Origin: Desulfobacterales bacterium
Lineage (GTDB): Bacteria > Desulfobacterota > Desulfobacteria > Desulfobacterales > Desulfobacteraceae
Direction of reading: 5' to 3'
Assembly: GCA_022361315.1 (NCBI GenBank)
Contig: JAKSBB010000685.1
Coordinates: 1 to 8,352 of the forward strand
DNA length: 8,352 nt
In this document: piece after piece, positions 1 to 6,931 of the stretch
Layout of the letters: each line of letters starts with the position of its first letter
How positions within the stretch are numbered: the first letter of the stretch is position 1
Notes under the pieces: generated by a model
What the model was told of the DNA's origin: nothing
Seen by the model: the letters and a program-made list of their open reading frames with translations, nothing else
The model's database searches: none
Made by a program: the position numbers and the translations under genes

Positions 1-645
1 GCGGGCGCGTGCCGATACAGATCCCCGCGGATTTGACCCAATCTCTCAAGGGCCTGAGTCAAGATGCAGGAGCAAGCCTTTTCATGACGCTCCTGGCCGC
101 CTTTTCCGTGTTGATGGCCCGGTATACCGGTCAGACGGATATCGCCGTAGGGTCTCCCATCGCAGGCCGGACCCACAGGGAAACGGAATCCCTGATCGGA
201 TTTTTCGTCAATACTCTGGTGATGCGGACGGACCTGTCCGGCAATCCCGGGTTCCGGGAGGCCGTTTCCCGGGTCCGTGATACGGCTTTATCAGCCTATG
301 CCAACCAGGACCTGCCCTTTGAGCAGATTGTTGCGGAGCTTGCGCCTGACAGAGAGATGAACCGAAATCCCCTGGTTCAGGTGGCCCTTGCCCTCCAGAA
401 TGCCCCCATGGATATACCGGATATCCGGGGGCTTGAGGTGCGCCGTGTAGAGTTTGACGCTGTCACCGTCCGGATGGATATGGAGTGTCACCTCTGGGAA
501 GATGACGGGCAATTGCAGGGGATTCTGTTGTATTGCACCGAATTGTTTGAGCAGGCATCGGTTGAACGGCTGGTGGGCCATTTTATCCGCCTTCTGGCGG
601 ATGCGGCTGAAAACCCGGATCGCCGGATCGGCGATCTTCGGTTTA
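1..645 (+). other. Condensation domain C1, C-terminal half
   Basis: This is the acceptor-side half of a condensation domain that would form the peptide bond onto the residue loaded on T1. The catalytic HHxxxDG motif lies upstream of the window. Recognisable segments are DIAVGSPIAGR, IGFFVNTLVMRTDLSG, YANQDLPFEQIV and RNPLVQVALALQN, the usual late condensation motifs. It aligns without large gaps to the matching half of C2 in the same protein and is strikingly similar to it. Whether it is an LCL, DCL or starter-type domain cannot be judged without its N-terminal half. Confidence 0.93.
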
Positions 646-3600
646 TTGATACGCAAGAAATGCATCAGATGCAGGTGGTGTTGAATGAAACGGATGCCGA
701 CCATCCCGGCGACCGATGCATCCACCATCTTTTTGAGGAACAGGCGGAGTTGAACCCGGATGCCGTTGCCGTGGGGTTCGGTGATGATCATTTGACATAC
801 GCCGAACTGAACCGGCGTGCGGCGCATCTGGCGGACCATTTGAAGTCTCTGGGGGTGGGGCCGGAAGAGATCGTCGGGGTCTGCATGATGCGGTCGGCGG
901 AGATGGTTGTCGGCTTGCTCGGTGTACTTAAAGCCGGGGGGGCCTATCTCCCGGTGGCCCCGGACACCCCCCGGGAGCGGGTGGACTTCATGCTCAGGGA
1001 TGCCGGTGTCCGTTTTGTGGTGACCCATCGGGGGCTGTCGTCAGAATTACCCGAAGGCCACGACTATATACACATGGAGGATCTGGGGCAATCACCCGGA
1101 AACAACGCTTGTTCATTCTACTCCCAAACGGGGATGCCGGATAATCTGGCCTACGTCATTTACACTTCCGGATCAACCGGCAGGCCCAAAGGGGTCGGAC
1201 TTGCCCATCGCGGTCTTGTGAACCTGGCCGGCTGGCACAGGCAGGCCTTCGGCATCACAACGGAAGACCGCGCGACATTGTTGGCAAATTCCGGGTTTGA
1301 TGCCTCGGTCTGGGAACTGTGGCCTTATCTGATCGCAGGGGCCCGGGTATTTCCCGTACCTGCAGATATTGCCCTGTCTCCTGAATCGCTTCAGGCATGG
1401 CTGACGGCCAACCGCATCAGTGTCTCCTTTATGCCCACCCCATTGGCGGAACAAGTACTTGATCTGGAATGGGACGGGCAAACGCCGCTTCGGACCCTGC
1501 TTACAGGCGGAGACCGTCTCAGGTATTATCCGCAACAACAATTGCCGTTTAGGGTGGTCAACAATTACGGGCCCACAGAGAATACGGTGGTCACCACCTC
1601 CGGCACCGTTCGTTTTGAATTGCTTTCAGGGCGCCTGCCGGATATCGGTTCAGCCATCGACAATACAAAGTTGTACATCCTTGATGCCCTGATGACCCCC
1701 GTCCCCATCGGTGTTGCCGGGGAATTGTATATCAGCGGGGTCGGCCTTGCCAGGGGGTATCTGGGGCGTCCCGACCTTACGGCTGCCCAGTTTATCCCCA
1801 ATCCCTTCGGCACTGCCGGAGACAGATTATATAAAACCGGAGACCTTGTGCGGCGGTTGCCCGGCGGGGAGATCGAATTCCTCGACCGCATGGACCACCA
1901 GGTTAAAATCCGGGGGTTCCGGATTGAATTGGGGGAGATAGAGGCGGTATTGTCCGGGTTTCCGGATGTGAAGGAAGCTGCGGTCATTGCCCGGGAGGTT
2001 CGCCCGGGGGAGAAGCGTCTCATCGCCTATGTCGCCCCCTCAAGGCAGACCGGGCAGATGCCCGGGGTTCGTGATGACCATGTCTCACAATGGCAAAATC
2101 TGTACGAGGAAACCTATGGACGGGATGCCGGCGTCACCGAGGCGGATTTCAATATAAACGGGTGGAACAGCAGTTTTACCGGATTGCCTATTCCAGAAGC
2201 AGAGATGCGGGAATGGGTGGACAATACCGTGGATCGGATACGGTCCCTGAATCCGGACCGGGTTTTGGAAATCGGATGCGGCACCGGCCTGCTGCTGTCC
2301 CGGATTGCGCCGGACTGTTCGGTGTACACGGCCACTGATTTCAGCGGAAAAGCCCTGGCATACATCCGTGAATCCCTGGGGAATAAGGAGGAATTATCCC
2401 ACATCCGACTGCTGCAGAGAACTGCCGATAATTTCGACGGTATTGAAACGGAAGGGTTCGACACCGTGGTGATCAATTCCGTAGCCCAGTATTTTCCGGA
2501 CGCCGCCTACCTGGTAAAGGTCATTGAAGGGGCTGTGAAGATGGTCAGGCCCGGGGGACACATCTTTTTGGGTGATCTGCGTAACTATGCTTTGATGCAC
2601 ACTTTTCATACTGCGGTGCAGCTTTTTGGCGCACCGGATACCATGGCGGTGAAAGATTTACGGCAGCAGATTGAGGCGAAGATTAAATATGAGAACGAAC
2701 TGCTTGTTTCCCCCTCCTTTTTTGATGTCCTGGTCAAGGAAATCGACGGTATTACCGGGGTAAGTTCCCTCCTGAAACAGGGGCGGTACCACAATGAGCT
2801 GACCATGTTCCGCTATGATACCATTCTTACGGTGGGTGAGGAGATGCCGGCGGCGGAGGTCGCATGGCTGGACTGGCAGGCGGATGGCCTTACCCCGGAC
2901 ACTCTCCGGGAAAAGATGGCGGGTGCCGGAAGCAGGATCACCGGGGTTCGTCGTATCCCCAACGCCCGTATCCATGAGGCTGTGCAGATGGTGCATCTGC
3001 TGAACGACACCGAGATTACGGCAGGTGAGATAAAGAAAAATGCCGCCGCGCGTGCCTCGGGCGTTGACCCGGAAATATTGTGGAAGATGGGCGCTGAATA
3101 CGACTGCCGGGTGGAACTCCTGTGCGGGGGGGCAAGGCACCCCGAATGCGTTGACCTTTTATTCGGCAGGGGGAATATCAGGCTCAAGACAGAAGGTGAG
3201 CCCTTGGGCACATGGCAGGATCACGCCAACAACCCGCTTCATGTCAAATCAAGTGCCGGCCTGGTCCCGGATTTGAAAGAACGGCTTCTGGAGAAATTAC
3301 CTGCATACATGTTGCCCTCGGATTTCGTAATCCTGGACCGCCTTCCCCTGACCACCAGCGGTAAAATCAACCGAAACCAATTGCCGGACCCGGACCGGTC
3401 TGGAGAGCAGGGTGGGGATGCCCCGCCCCGGACACCGGCCGAAGAGATCACCGCAGCCGTATGGGCAGAGGTGCTTGGTATAGAGAAGGTGGGAATCTTT
3501 GATGATTTTTTCGATCTGGGGGGCCATTCACTGCTGGCCACCCGTGTGATTTCGAGAATTGGTAAATTGTTCGGAAAGGACATCGCCGTACGCGGTCTTT

Positions 3601-6600
3601 TTGAACATCCGACGGTGGAAACCTTTGCCCGCCTTGTGGGGGAAAGCAAAGGACTGGAAGAAGCAGACATTTTAGTTATCAGCAGGGATGGGAAGCTGCC
3701 GCTATCCTTTGCCCAGGAACGGCTCTGGTTTCTTGAACGGTTGATGCAGGGCAATCCCTTTTACAATATGCCGGTGGCCTGGCAGGTGTCAGGGCCTTTG
3801 GATATCGCGGTGCTCCAGCGGAGTTTCAATACGGTGATCAGCCGTCATGAGGCCCTGAGAACCGGTTTTGATTCGGAAAACGGCAAGCCGGTTCAGCATA
3901 TCCTTTCAGACGCGGCCATCACCATTCCGGTGACCGATATCTCAGACCGGCCGGAGGACCGGAAACCGGCTGACGTAAGCAAATGGATACGGACAGAGTC
4001 CAGAGTATTGTTCGATCTTGCAACACCGCCCCTGGTCCGGGCGGCTGTCCTGACAACCGGCCCGGAGCAGTATATCCTGCTGATCATCACTCATCATATT
4101 ATATCCGACGGCTGGTCCATGGGGATCATGCACCGTGAGATCAATGCCGTATACCGAGCCTATGCCAAAGGGCAACCGAATCCTTTGCCGGATCTTCCGG
4201 TTCAATATGCCGATTATGCCGGCTGGCAGCGGCAACGTCTGAAAGGCGATCTATTAAGCAGCCAGACGGAATATTGGCGGCGCCACCTTGAAGGGGTGTC
4301 CACTCTGGATCTTCATACGGATCATCCAAGGCCTGCCATGGCGTCTTACCAGGGCGGCAGCATTCCGGTCCGTATTCCACCGGAACTCACCGCCCGTCTG
4401 AGGGCCCTGAGCCGAAGTACGGGCGCCACCTTGTTCATGACTCTGTTTGCCGGTTTCTCCGCCTTGCTGCACCGGTATACGGGGCAGGAGGATATTGCCG
4501 TGGGAACACCCATTGCAGGAAGGATGCACCGGGACACCGAGTCCATGATCGGTTTTTTCGTCAATACCCTTGTCATGCGGACGGATCTGTCCGGTTCCCC
4601 CACCTTCAGAGATCTGTTAAAACGGATGCGAAAAACCGCATTGGATGCCTATGCAAACCAGGACCTTCCCTTTGAGCAGATCGTTTCGGAACTCTCCCCT
4701 GAAAGGGATATGAGCCGGAATCCCATTGTCCAGGTTGCCTTTGCGCTCCAGAATGCGCCCATGGATCCCCCGGCCTTTGAGGGGGCAAAGGTATCGCATT
4801 TCCCCCTGGACAGCCTGATGGTCCGGATGGATATGGAATTCCACCTGCAGGAATCCGGTGATGAGCTCACCGGGATGCTGCTGTTCTGCAGGGACCTTTT
4901 TGAACCGGATACCATGGCGCGCATGGTGGGACACTTCATCCAACTGCTTCAGGATGCCGCAGGACATCCGGACAAAGGGATCGCTGACCTGGAAATTTTA
5001 GGTGCCAAAGATAAACACCGCCTGTTGTCACAGTGGAACCATACCCGCCGTACCTATCCTTCGGGCGAATCTTTCCCCACGCTTTTCCAGGCCCACACCC
5101 GTAATCATCCCGATGCAACTGCGGTGGTCTTCGGTGATACCCGGGTCTCCTACCGGGTCTTAAACCGGCGCACCAACCGGTTGGCGCACCGGTTGCGGGG
5201 GCTTGGTGTGGGGCCGGAAGTACTGGTGGGGATTTGCATGGAGCGATCTGTGGAGATGATCCAGGCAGTGCTGGCCGTTCAAAAAGCCGGCGGCGCCTTT
5301 TTAACCCTGGATACTTCCTATCCGGCGGAGCGGATAAACTTCATGATTGAGGATTCCGGGGTCTGTTTACTCCTTTCGCAATCCCATCTTGCACATCGGT
5401 TTTTTGGAACAGCCGCCCGTGTGATTTGTCCGGAAGAAGATCCTTCGGTGCCCCAACAACCCGATACGGATCTTCCGGTGATGACAATGCCGGACAATGC
5501 CGCATACCTCATTTATACCTCCGGCTCCACGGGAAGACCCAAAGGGGCTATCAATACGCATAAAGGGCTTTATAATCTGGCCAGGGCACAGGATGGGACC
5601 CTGGGGATAGGCCCTGAGAGCACCGTTCTTCAGTTTGCACCGGCAAGCTTTGATGCCTTCGTCTGGGAAATTCTCCTGGCCCTCGGGTCAGGTGCCACCC
5701 TGTGTATGGGGGAAAAAGAGACCCTGATGCCGGGGCCTGAGCTTATTCGATTGATGGAACGCCACGGGGTCACCCATGCCCTGTTTCCGCCGTCGGCGCT
5801 GGGCGTGCTGCCGGATGCTCATCTTTCCGATTTGGGTACGATCATTGTCGGCGGTGAAGCCTGTCCGCCTGAACTGGCGGAACGCTGGGGGCGAAACCGG
5901 AATTTTATCAACGCTTACGGCCCGACGGAATCAACGGTCTGCACTTCCATGTGGAAATACACCGGAAGCTGCCGGAAACTGCCCATCGGAGGTCCCATTG
6001 ACAATTCCAGGCTCTATATACTGGACAAAAACGATACGCCCGTCCCCATCGGTGTTCCCGGTGAGCTTCACATCGGCGGGCTCGGTGTCTCAAGGGGGTA
6101 TCTGGGGCGTCCGGGCCTGACGGCGGAACGTTTTATCCCGGATCCCTTCGGGGACACGCCCGGCGGCCGTCTTTACAGGACCGGTGATTTGTGCCGCTGG
6201 CTGCCCGACGGGACCATTGAATTCATGGGGCGAAACGATCATCAGGTGAAGATCCGCGGTTTCCGGATTGAACCGGGTGAGATTGAGGCGCGGCTCAGGG
6301 AACACACGGATGTTCGGGAAGCCGTGGTCATTCCGAGGGAAGACCGGCCGGGAAATAAACTGCTGGCCGCTTACCTGGTGCCTGATGAAACAGGCTCCGG
6401 GCCGTCATCCCAATTTCGTGAGCGGATACGGGACCACCTCAGGGCGGCACTGCCCGAGTATATGATCCCGGCCTTTTTTGTGGTGTTGGATGCCCTTCCC
6501 CTGACCCCCAGCAACAAGATTGACATCAAGGCCCTGCCGGCACCTGAGGTGCCTGCGGGCAAAGCCGGTGCCGCCCCCCGAAATGATACCGAACATGCCG

Positions 6601-6905
6601 TTGCACAGGTGTGGAAGGATGTCCTGAATATCAATGATGTGGGGGTCTATGATAATTTCTTTGACATCGGCGGCAACTCCCTGCTGTTGATGAGAATTAT
6701 CAGCGGATTGAAAAAAAGACTTGGGGTGGAACTCGCCGTGGTGGATATGTTTCAATACCCCAATATTGATGCCCTCTGCCGCCATTTGAACGGCGGGCGC
6801 AGTGCTGCTGAAGAACAGGTGCCCGCGTCCCCGGATACACGCAGACGGAGGCAACGGGCCGTCAACCGGAAGCGGCGGATCAGGCAAACCCACCGGGCGG
6901 GGTAA
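1..6905 (+). CDS. Non-ribosomal peptide synthetase, 5'-partial: (C)-A-nMT-T-C-A-T
   Basis: This is the C-terminal 2300 residues of a multimodular NRPS that adds two amino acids to a thioester-bound chain. The reading frame is open to the left edge (first full codon at position 3). The GTG at 9 is an internal valine of a condensation domain, not a start. Domains in order are half of C1, A1 interrupted by an N-methyltransferase, T1, C2, A2 and T2, then a basic tail and TAA at 6903-6905. Core motifs are intact throughout: YTSGSTGRPKG in both A domains, HHIISDG in C2, and GGHS and GGNS phosphopantetheine sites. There is no epimerase, so L-residues are expected. There is no thioesterase, so the chain must pass on, most plausibly to the PKS encoded 23 bases downstream. 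The A1 code predicts leucine, which the nMT would convert to N-methyl-leucine. The A2 code predicts a hydrophobic residue. The family call is very sure; the product is unknown because both cluster ends lie outside the window. Confidence 0.97.
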   Translation, partial: GRVPIQIPADLTQSLKGLSQDAGASLFMTLLAAFSVLMARYTGQTDIAVGSPIAGRTHRETESLIGFFVNTLVMRTDLSGNPGFREAVSRVRDTALSAYANQDLPFEQIVAELAPDREMNRNPLVQVALALQNAPMDIPDIRGLEVRRVEFDAVTVRMDMECHLWEDDGQLQGILLYCTELFEQASVERLVGHFIRLLADAAENPDRRIGDLRFIDTQEMHQMQVVLNETDADHPGDRCIHHLFEEQAELNPDAVAVGFGDDHLTYAELNRRAAHLADHLKSLGVGPEEIVGVCMMRSAEMVVGLLGVLKAGGAYLPVAPDTPRERVDFMLRDAGVRFVVTHRGLSSELPEGHDYIHMEDLGQSPGNNACSFYSQTGMPDNLAYVIYTSGSTGRPKGVGLAHRGLVNLAGWHRQAFGITTEDRATLLANSGFDASVWELWPYLIAGARVFPVPADIALSPESLQAWLTANRISVSFMPTPLAEQVLDLEWDGQTPLRTLLTGGDRLRYYPQQQLPFRVVNNYGPTENTVVTTSGTVRFELLSGRLPDIGSAIDNTKLYILDALMTPVPIGVAGELYISGVGLARGYLGRPDLTAAQFIPNPFGTAGDRLYKTGDLVRRLPGGEIEFLDRMDHQVKIRGFRIELGEIEAVLSGFPDVKEAAVIAREVRPGEKRLIAYVAPSRQTGQMPGVRDDHVSQWQNLYEETYGRDAGVTEADFNINGWNSSFTGLPIPEAEMREWVDNTVDRIRSLNPDRVLEIGCGTGLLLSRIAPDCSVYTATDFSGKALAYIRESLGNKEELSHIRLLQRTADNFDGIETEGFDTVVINSVAQYFPDAAYLVKVIEGAVKMVRPGGHIFLGDLRNYALMHTFHTAVQLFGAPDTMAVKDLRQQIEAKIKYENELLVSPSFFDVLVKEIDGITGVSSLLKQGRYHNELTMFRYDTILTVGEEMPAAEVAWLDWQADGLTPDTLREKMAGAGSRITGVRRIPNARIHEAVQMVHLLNDTEITAGEIKKNAAARASGVDPEILWKMGAEYDCRVELLCGGARHPECVDLLFGRGNIRLKTEGEPLGTWQDHANNPLHVKSSAGLVPDLKERLLEKLPAYMLPSDFVILDRLPLTTSGKINRNQLPDPDRSGEQGGDAPPRTPAEEITAAVWAEVLGIEKVGIFDDFFDLGGHSLLATRVISRIGKLFGKDIAVRGLFEHPTVETFARLVGESKGLEEADILVISRDGKLPLSFAQERLWFLERLMQGNPFYNMPVAWQVSGPLDIAVLQRSFNTVISRHEALRTGFDSENGKPVQHILSDAAITIPVTDISDRPEDRKPADVSKWIRTESRVLFDLATPPLVRAAVLTTGPEQYILLIITHHIISDGWSMGIMHREINAVYRAYAKGQPNPLPDLPVQYADYAGWQRQRLKGDLLSSQTEYWRRHLEGVSTLDLHTDHPRPAMASYQGGSIPVRIPPELTARLRALSRSTGATLFMTLFAGFSALLHRYTGQEDIAVGTPIAGRMHRDTESMIGFFVNTLVMRTDLSGSPTFRDLLKRMRKTALDAYANQDLPFEQIVSELSPERDMSRNPIVQVAFALQNAPMDPPAFEGAKVSHFPLDSLMVRMDMEFHLQESGDELTGMLLFCRDLFEPDTMARMVGHFIQLLQDAAGHPDKGIADLEILGAKDKHRLLSQWNHTRRTYPSGESFPTLFQAHTRNHPDATAVVFGDTRVSYRVLNRRTNRLAHRLRGLGVGPEVLVGICMERSVEMIQAVLAVQKAGGAFLTLDTSYPAERINFMIEDSGVCLLLSQSHLAHRFFGTAARVICPEEDPSVPQQPDTDLPVMTMPDNAAYLIYTSGSTGRPKGAINTHKGLYNLARAQDGTLGIGPESTVLQFAPASFDAFVWEILLALGSGATLCMGEKETLMPGPELIRLMERHGVTHALFPPSALGVLPDAHLSDLGTIIVGGEACPPELAERWGRNRNFINAYGPTESTVCTSMWKYTGSCRKLPIGGPIDNSRLYILDKNDTPVPIGVPGELHIGGLGVSRGYLGRPGLTAERFIPDPFGDTPGGRLYRTGDLCRWLPDGTIEFMGRNDHQVKIRGFRIEPGEIEARLREHTDVREAVVIPREDRPGNKLLAAYLVPDETGSGPSSQFRERIRDHLRAALPEYMIPAFFVVLDALPLTPSNKIDIKALPAPEVPAGKAGAAPRNDTEHAVAQVWKDVLNINDVGVYDNFFDIGGNSLLLMRIISGLKKRLGVELAVVDMFQYPNIDALCRHLNGGRSAAEEQVPASPDTRRRRQRAVNRKRRIRQTHRAG
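2091..2834 (+). other. Integrated SAM-dependent N-methyltransferase domain (nMT)
   Basis: This domain methylates the alpha-amino group of the aminoacyl residue on T1 before condensation. It starts near WQNLYEETYG, followed by FNINGWNSSFTGLPIPEAEM, the typical entry sequence of NRPS N-methyltransferases. The SAM-binding glycine motif VLEIGCGTGLLL is at 2262 onward, the NSVAQYFP motif at 2475-2498, VRPGGHIFLGDLRN at 2544-2585, and the closing GRYHNELTMFRYDTILTV ends at 2834. About 248 residues and all characteristic motifs argue for an active enzyme. C- or O-methylation is unlikely because the insertion site and motif set are those of the N-methylating class. Confidence 0.92.
2835..3264 (+). 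other. Post-methyltransferase linker of module 1
   Basis: About 140 residues join the nMT to the A1 C-terminal subdomain. Visible landmarks are VAWLDWQADGLTPDTLRE, GVRRIPNARIHEAV, GVDPEILWKMGAEYDCRVEL and CVDLLFGRGN. A similar segment follows N-methyltransferases in other NRPSs of this type, where it appears to be part of the interrupted A-domain architecture and has no catalytic motif of its own that I recognise. It contains three cysteines within a short stretch (CRVELLCGG and PEC, ~3104-3150), but there is no metal-binding pattern strong enough to claim. Confidence 0.7.
3430..3640 (+). other. Thiolation (peptidyl carrier) domain T1
   Basis: This domain carries the module 1 amino acid on a 4'-phosphopantetheine arm. 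The sequence runs from EEITAAVWAEVLGIEKVG through FFDLGGHSLLATRVISRI to LFEHPTVETFARLV. The modified serine is in GGHS, codon 3528-3530. The motif and the ~70-residue length are canonical. Confidence 0.95.
3690..5010 (+). other. Condensation domain C2, complete, LCL-like
   Basis: This domain joins the chain on T1 (ending in N-methyl-leucine) to the amino acid on T2. The opening motif LPLSFAQERLWFL is followed by RHEALRTGF, the catalytic HHIISDGWS (4092-4118) with second His and Asp present, YADYAGWQRQ, IAVGTPIAGR, IGFFVNTLVMRTDLSG, ANQDLPFEQIV and RNPIVQVAFALQN. The opening motif is of the form seen in LCL domains, which fits the absence of an upstream epimerase. Its acceptor half is highly similar to the C1 fragment at 1-645. 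Confidence 0.95.
5070..6545 (+). other. Adenylation domain A2, hydrophobic substrate, identity uncertain
   Basis: This is an uninterrupted adenylation domain loading T2. Motifs are VSYRVLN (A1, with Val for the usual Glu), VQKAGGAFLTLD (A2), YTSGSTGRPKG (A3), FDAFVWE (A4, 5649-5669), NAYGPTES (A5), GELHIGGLGVSRGYLGR (A6), YRTGDLCRW (A7), VKIRGFRIEPGEIE (A8), LPEYMIP (A9) and LPLTPSNKID (A10, Lys codon 6516-6518, with Asn in place of the common Gly before it). The specificity code aligned to GrsA is DAWLIGAVCK. Positions 235-239 and 322-331 resemble phenylalanine codes, while Leu278 and Gly301 resemble leucine codes. A bulky hydrophobic amino acid is a fair prediction; choosing between Leu, Phe or an analogue is not. 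Confidence 0.88.
6590..6790 (+). other. Thiolation (peptidyl carrier) domain T2
   Basis: This is the last carrier of the NRPS and the presumed donor to the downstream ketosynthase. The sequence runs from EHAVAQVWKDVLNINDVG through FFDIGGNSLLLMRIISGL to MFQYPNIDALCRHL. The phosphopantetheine serine is in GGNS, codon 6678-6680. T1 has GGHS at the same place. The His-to-Asn change is tolerated in the family and may reflect a different downstream partner (KS rather than C). Confidence 0.94.
6840..6902 (+). other. Highly basic C-terminal tail of the NRPS, candidate docking peptide
   Basis: The final 21 residues contain 11 Arg/Lys and no acidic residue, immediately after a short Ala/Glu/Pro linker. 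Basic tails are known at the C-termini of NRPSs that hand over to another subunit. The first 11 residues of the downstream PKS contain four acidic residues and no basic one, which suggests an electrostatic docking contact. This role is inference; no defined docking-domain fold is recognised. Confidence 0.5.
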
Positions 6906-6916
6906 TATTTTGAAAC

Positions 6917-6931
6917 GGAGACGGATAAATG
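6917..6931 (+). promoter_or_regulatory. Ribosome binding site and start of the PKS gene
   Basis: GGAG at 6917-6920 lies 8 bases before the ATG at 6929-6931, which is ideal Shine-Dalgarno spacing. This start places the KS core motif (DIAVIGMAG) at residue 11. The whole gap after the NRPS stop is 23 bases (6906-6928), with no room for a promoter and terminator, so the PKS is probably translated from the same mRNA. Confidence 0.75.

Larger units (their letters stand above)
720..3390 (+). other. Adenylation domain A1, split by the methyltransferase; predicted leucine
   Basis: This domain activates an amino acid as its AMP ester and loads it on T1. The N-terminal part (to ~2075) holds LTYAEL, LKAGGAYLPV, YTSGSTGRPKG, FDASVWE (1296-1316), NNYGPTE, GELYISGVGLARGYLGR, YKTGDL and the A8 motif VKIRGFRIELGEIE. 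The C-terminal part (~3265-3390) holds LPAYMLP (A9) and LPLTTSGKINR (A10, catalytic Lys codon 3363-3365). The insertion is thus between A8 and A9, the classical site for N-methyltransferases. Alignment to GrsA residues 235, 236, 239, 278, 299, 301, 322, 330, 331 and 517 gives DAWFLGNVVK, a known leucine signature. All core motifs are present, so it should be active. Confidence 0.9.

Noticed and set aside
9..11. GTG at 9 as the start of the NRPS
   Set aside because: The frame is open back to the window edge, and GRVPIQIP matches GGSIPVRIP inside C2, so the codon is an internal residue of a truncated condensation domain.
935..943. Possible frameshift at the G-run in A1 (a second run is near 3125-3132)
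   Set aside because: The frame reads through both runs into correct motifs (KAGGAYLPV and CGGARH), so no insertion or deletion is evident.
291..1028. Antisense open frame of 245 codons
   Set aside because: It lies wholly opposite the C1/A1 coding region, shows no recognisable domain, and is explained by codon bias of the real gene.
2091..2834. Stand-alone methyltransferase gene or a C-methyltransferase
   Set aside because: It is in frame with and flanked by the two parts of A1, and its motif set is that of NRPS N-methyltransferases.
3239..3754. Antisense open frame of 171 codons
   Set aside because: Its Ser/Arg-rich translation is typical of a shadow frame opposite the A1 end, T1 and the C2 start.
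6906..6928. Promoter or terminator between the two genes
   Set aside because: Only 23 bases, with a ribosome binding site and no hairpin or -35/-10 pair.
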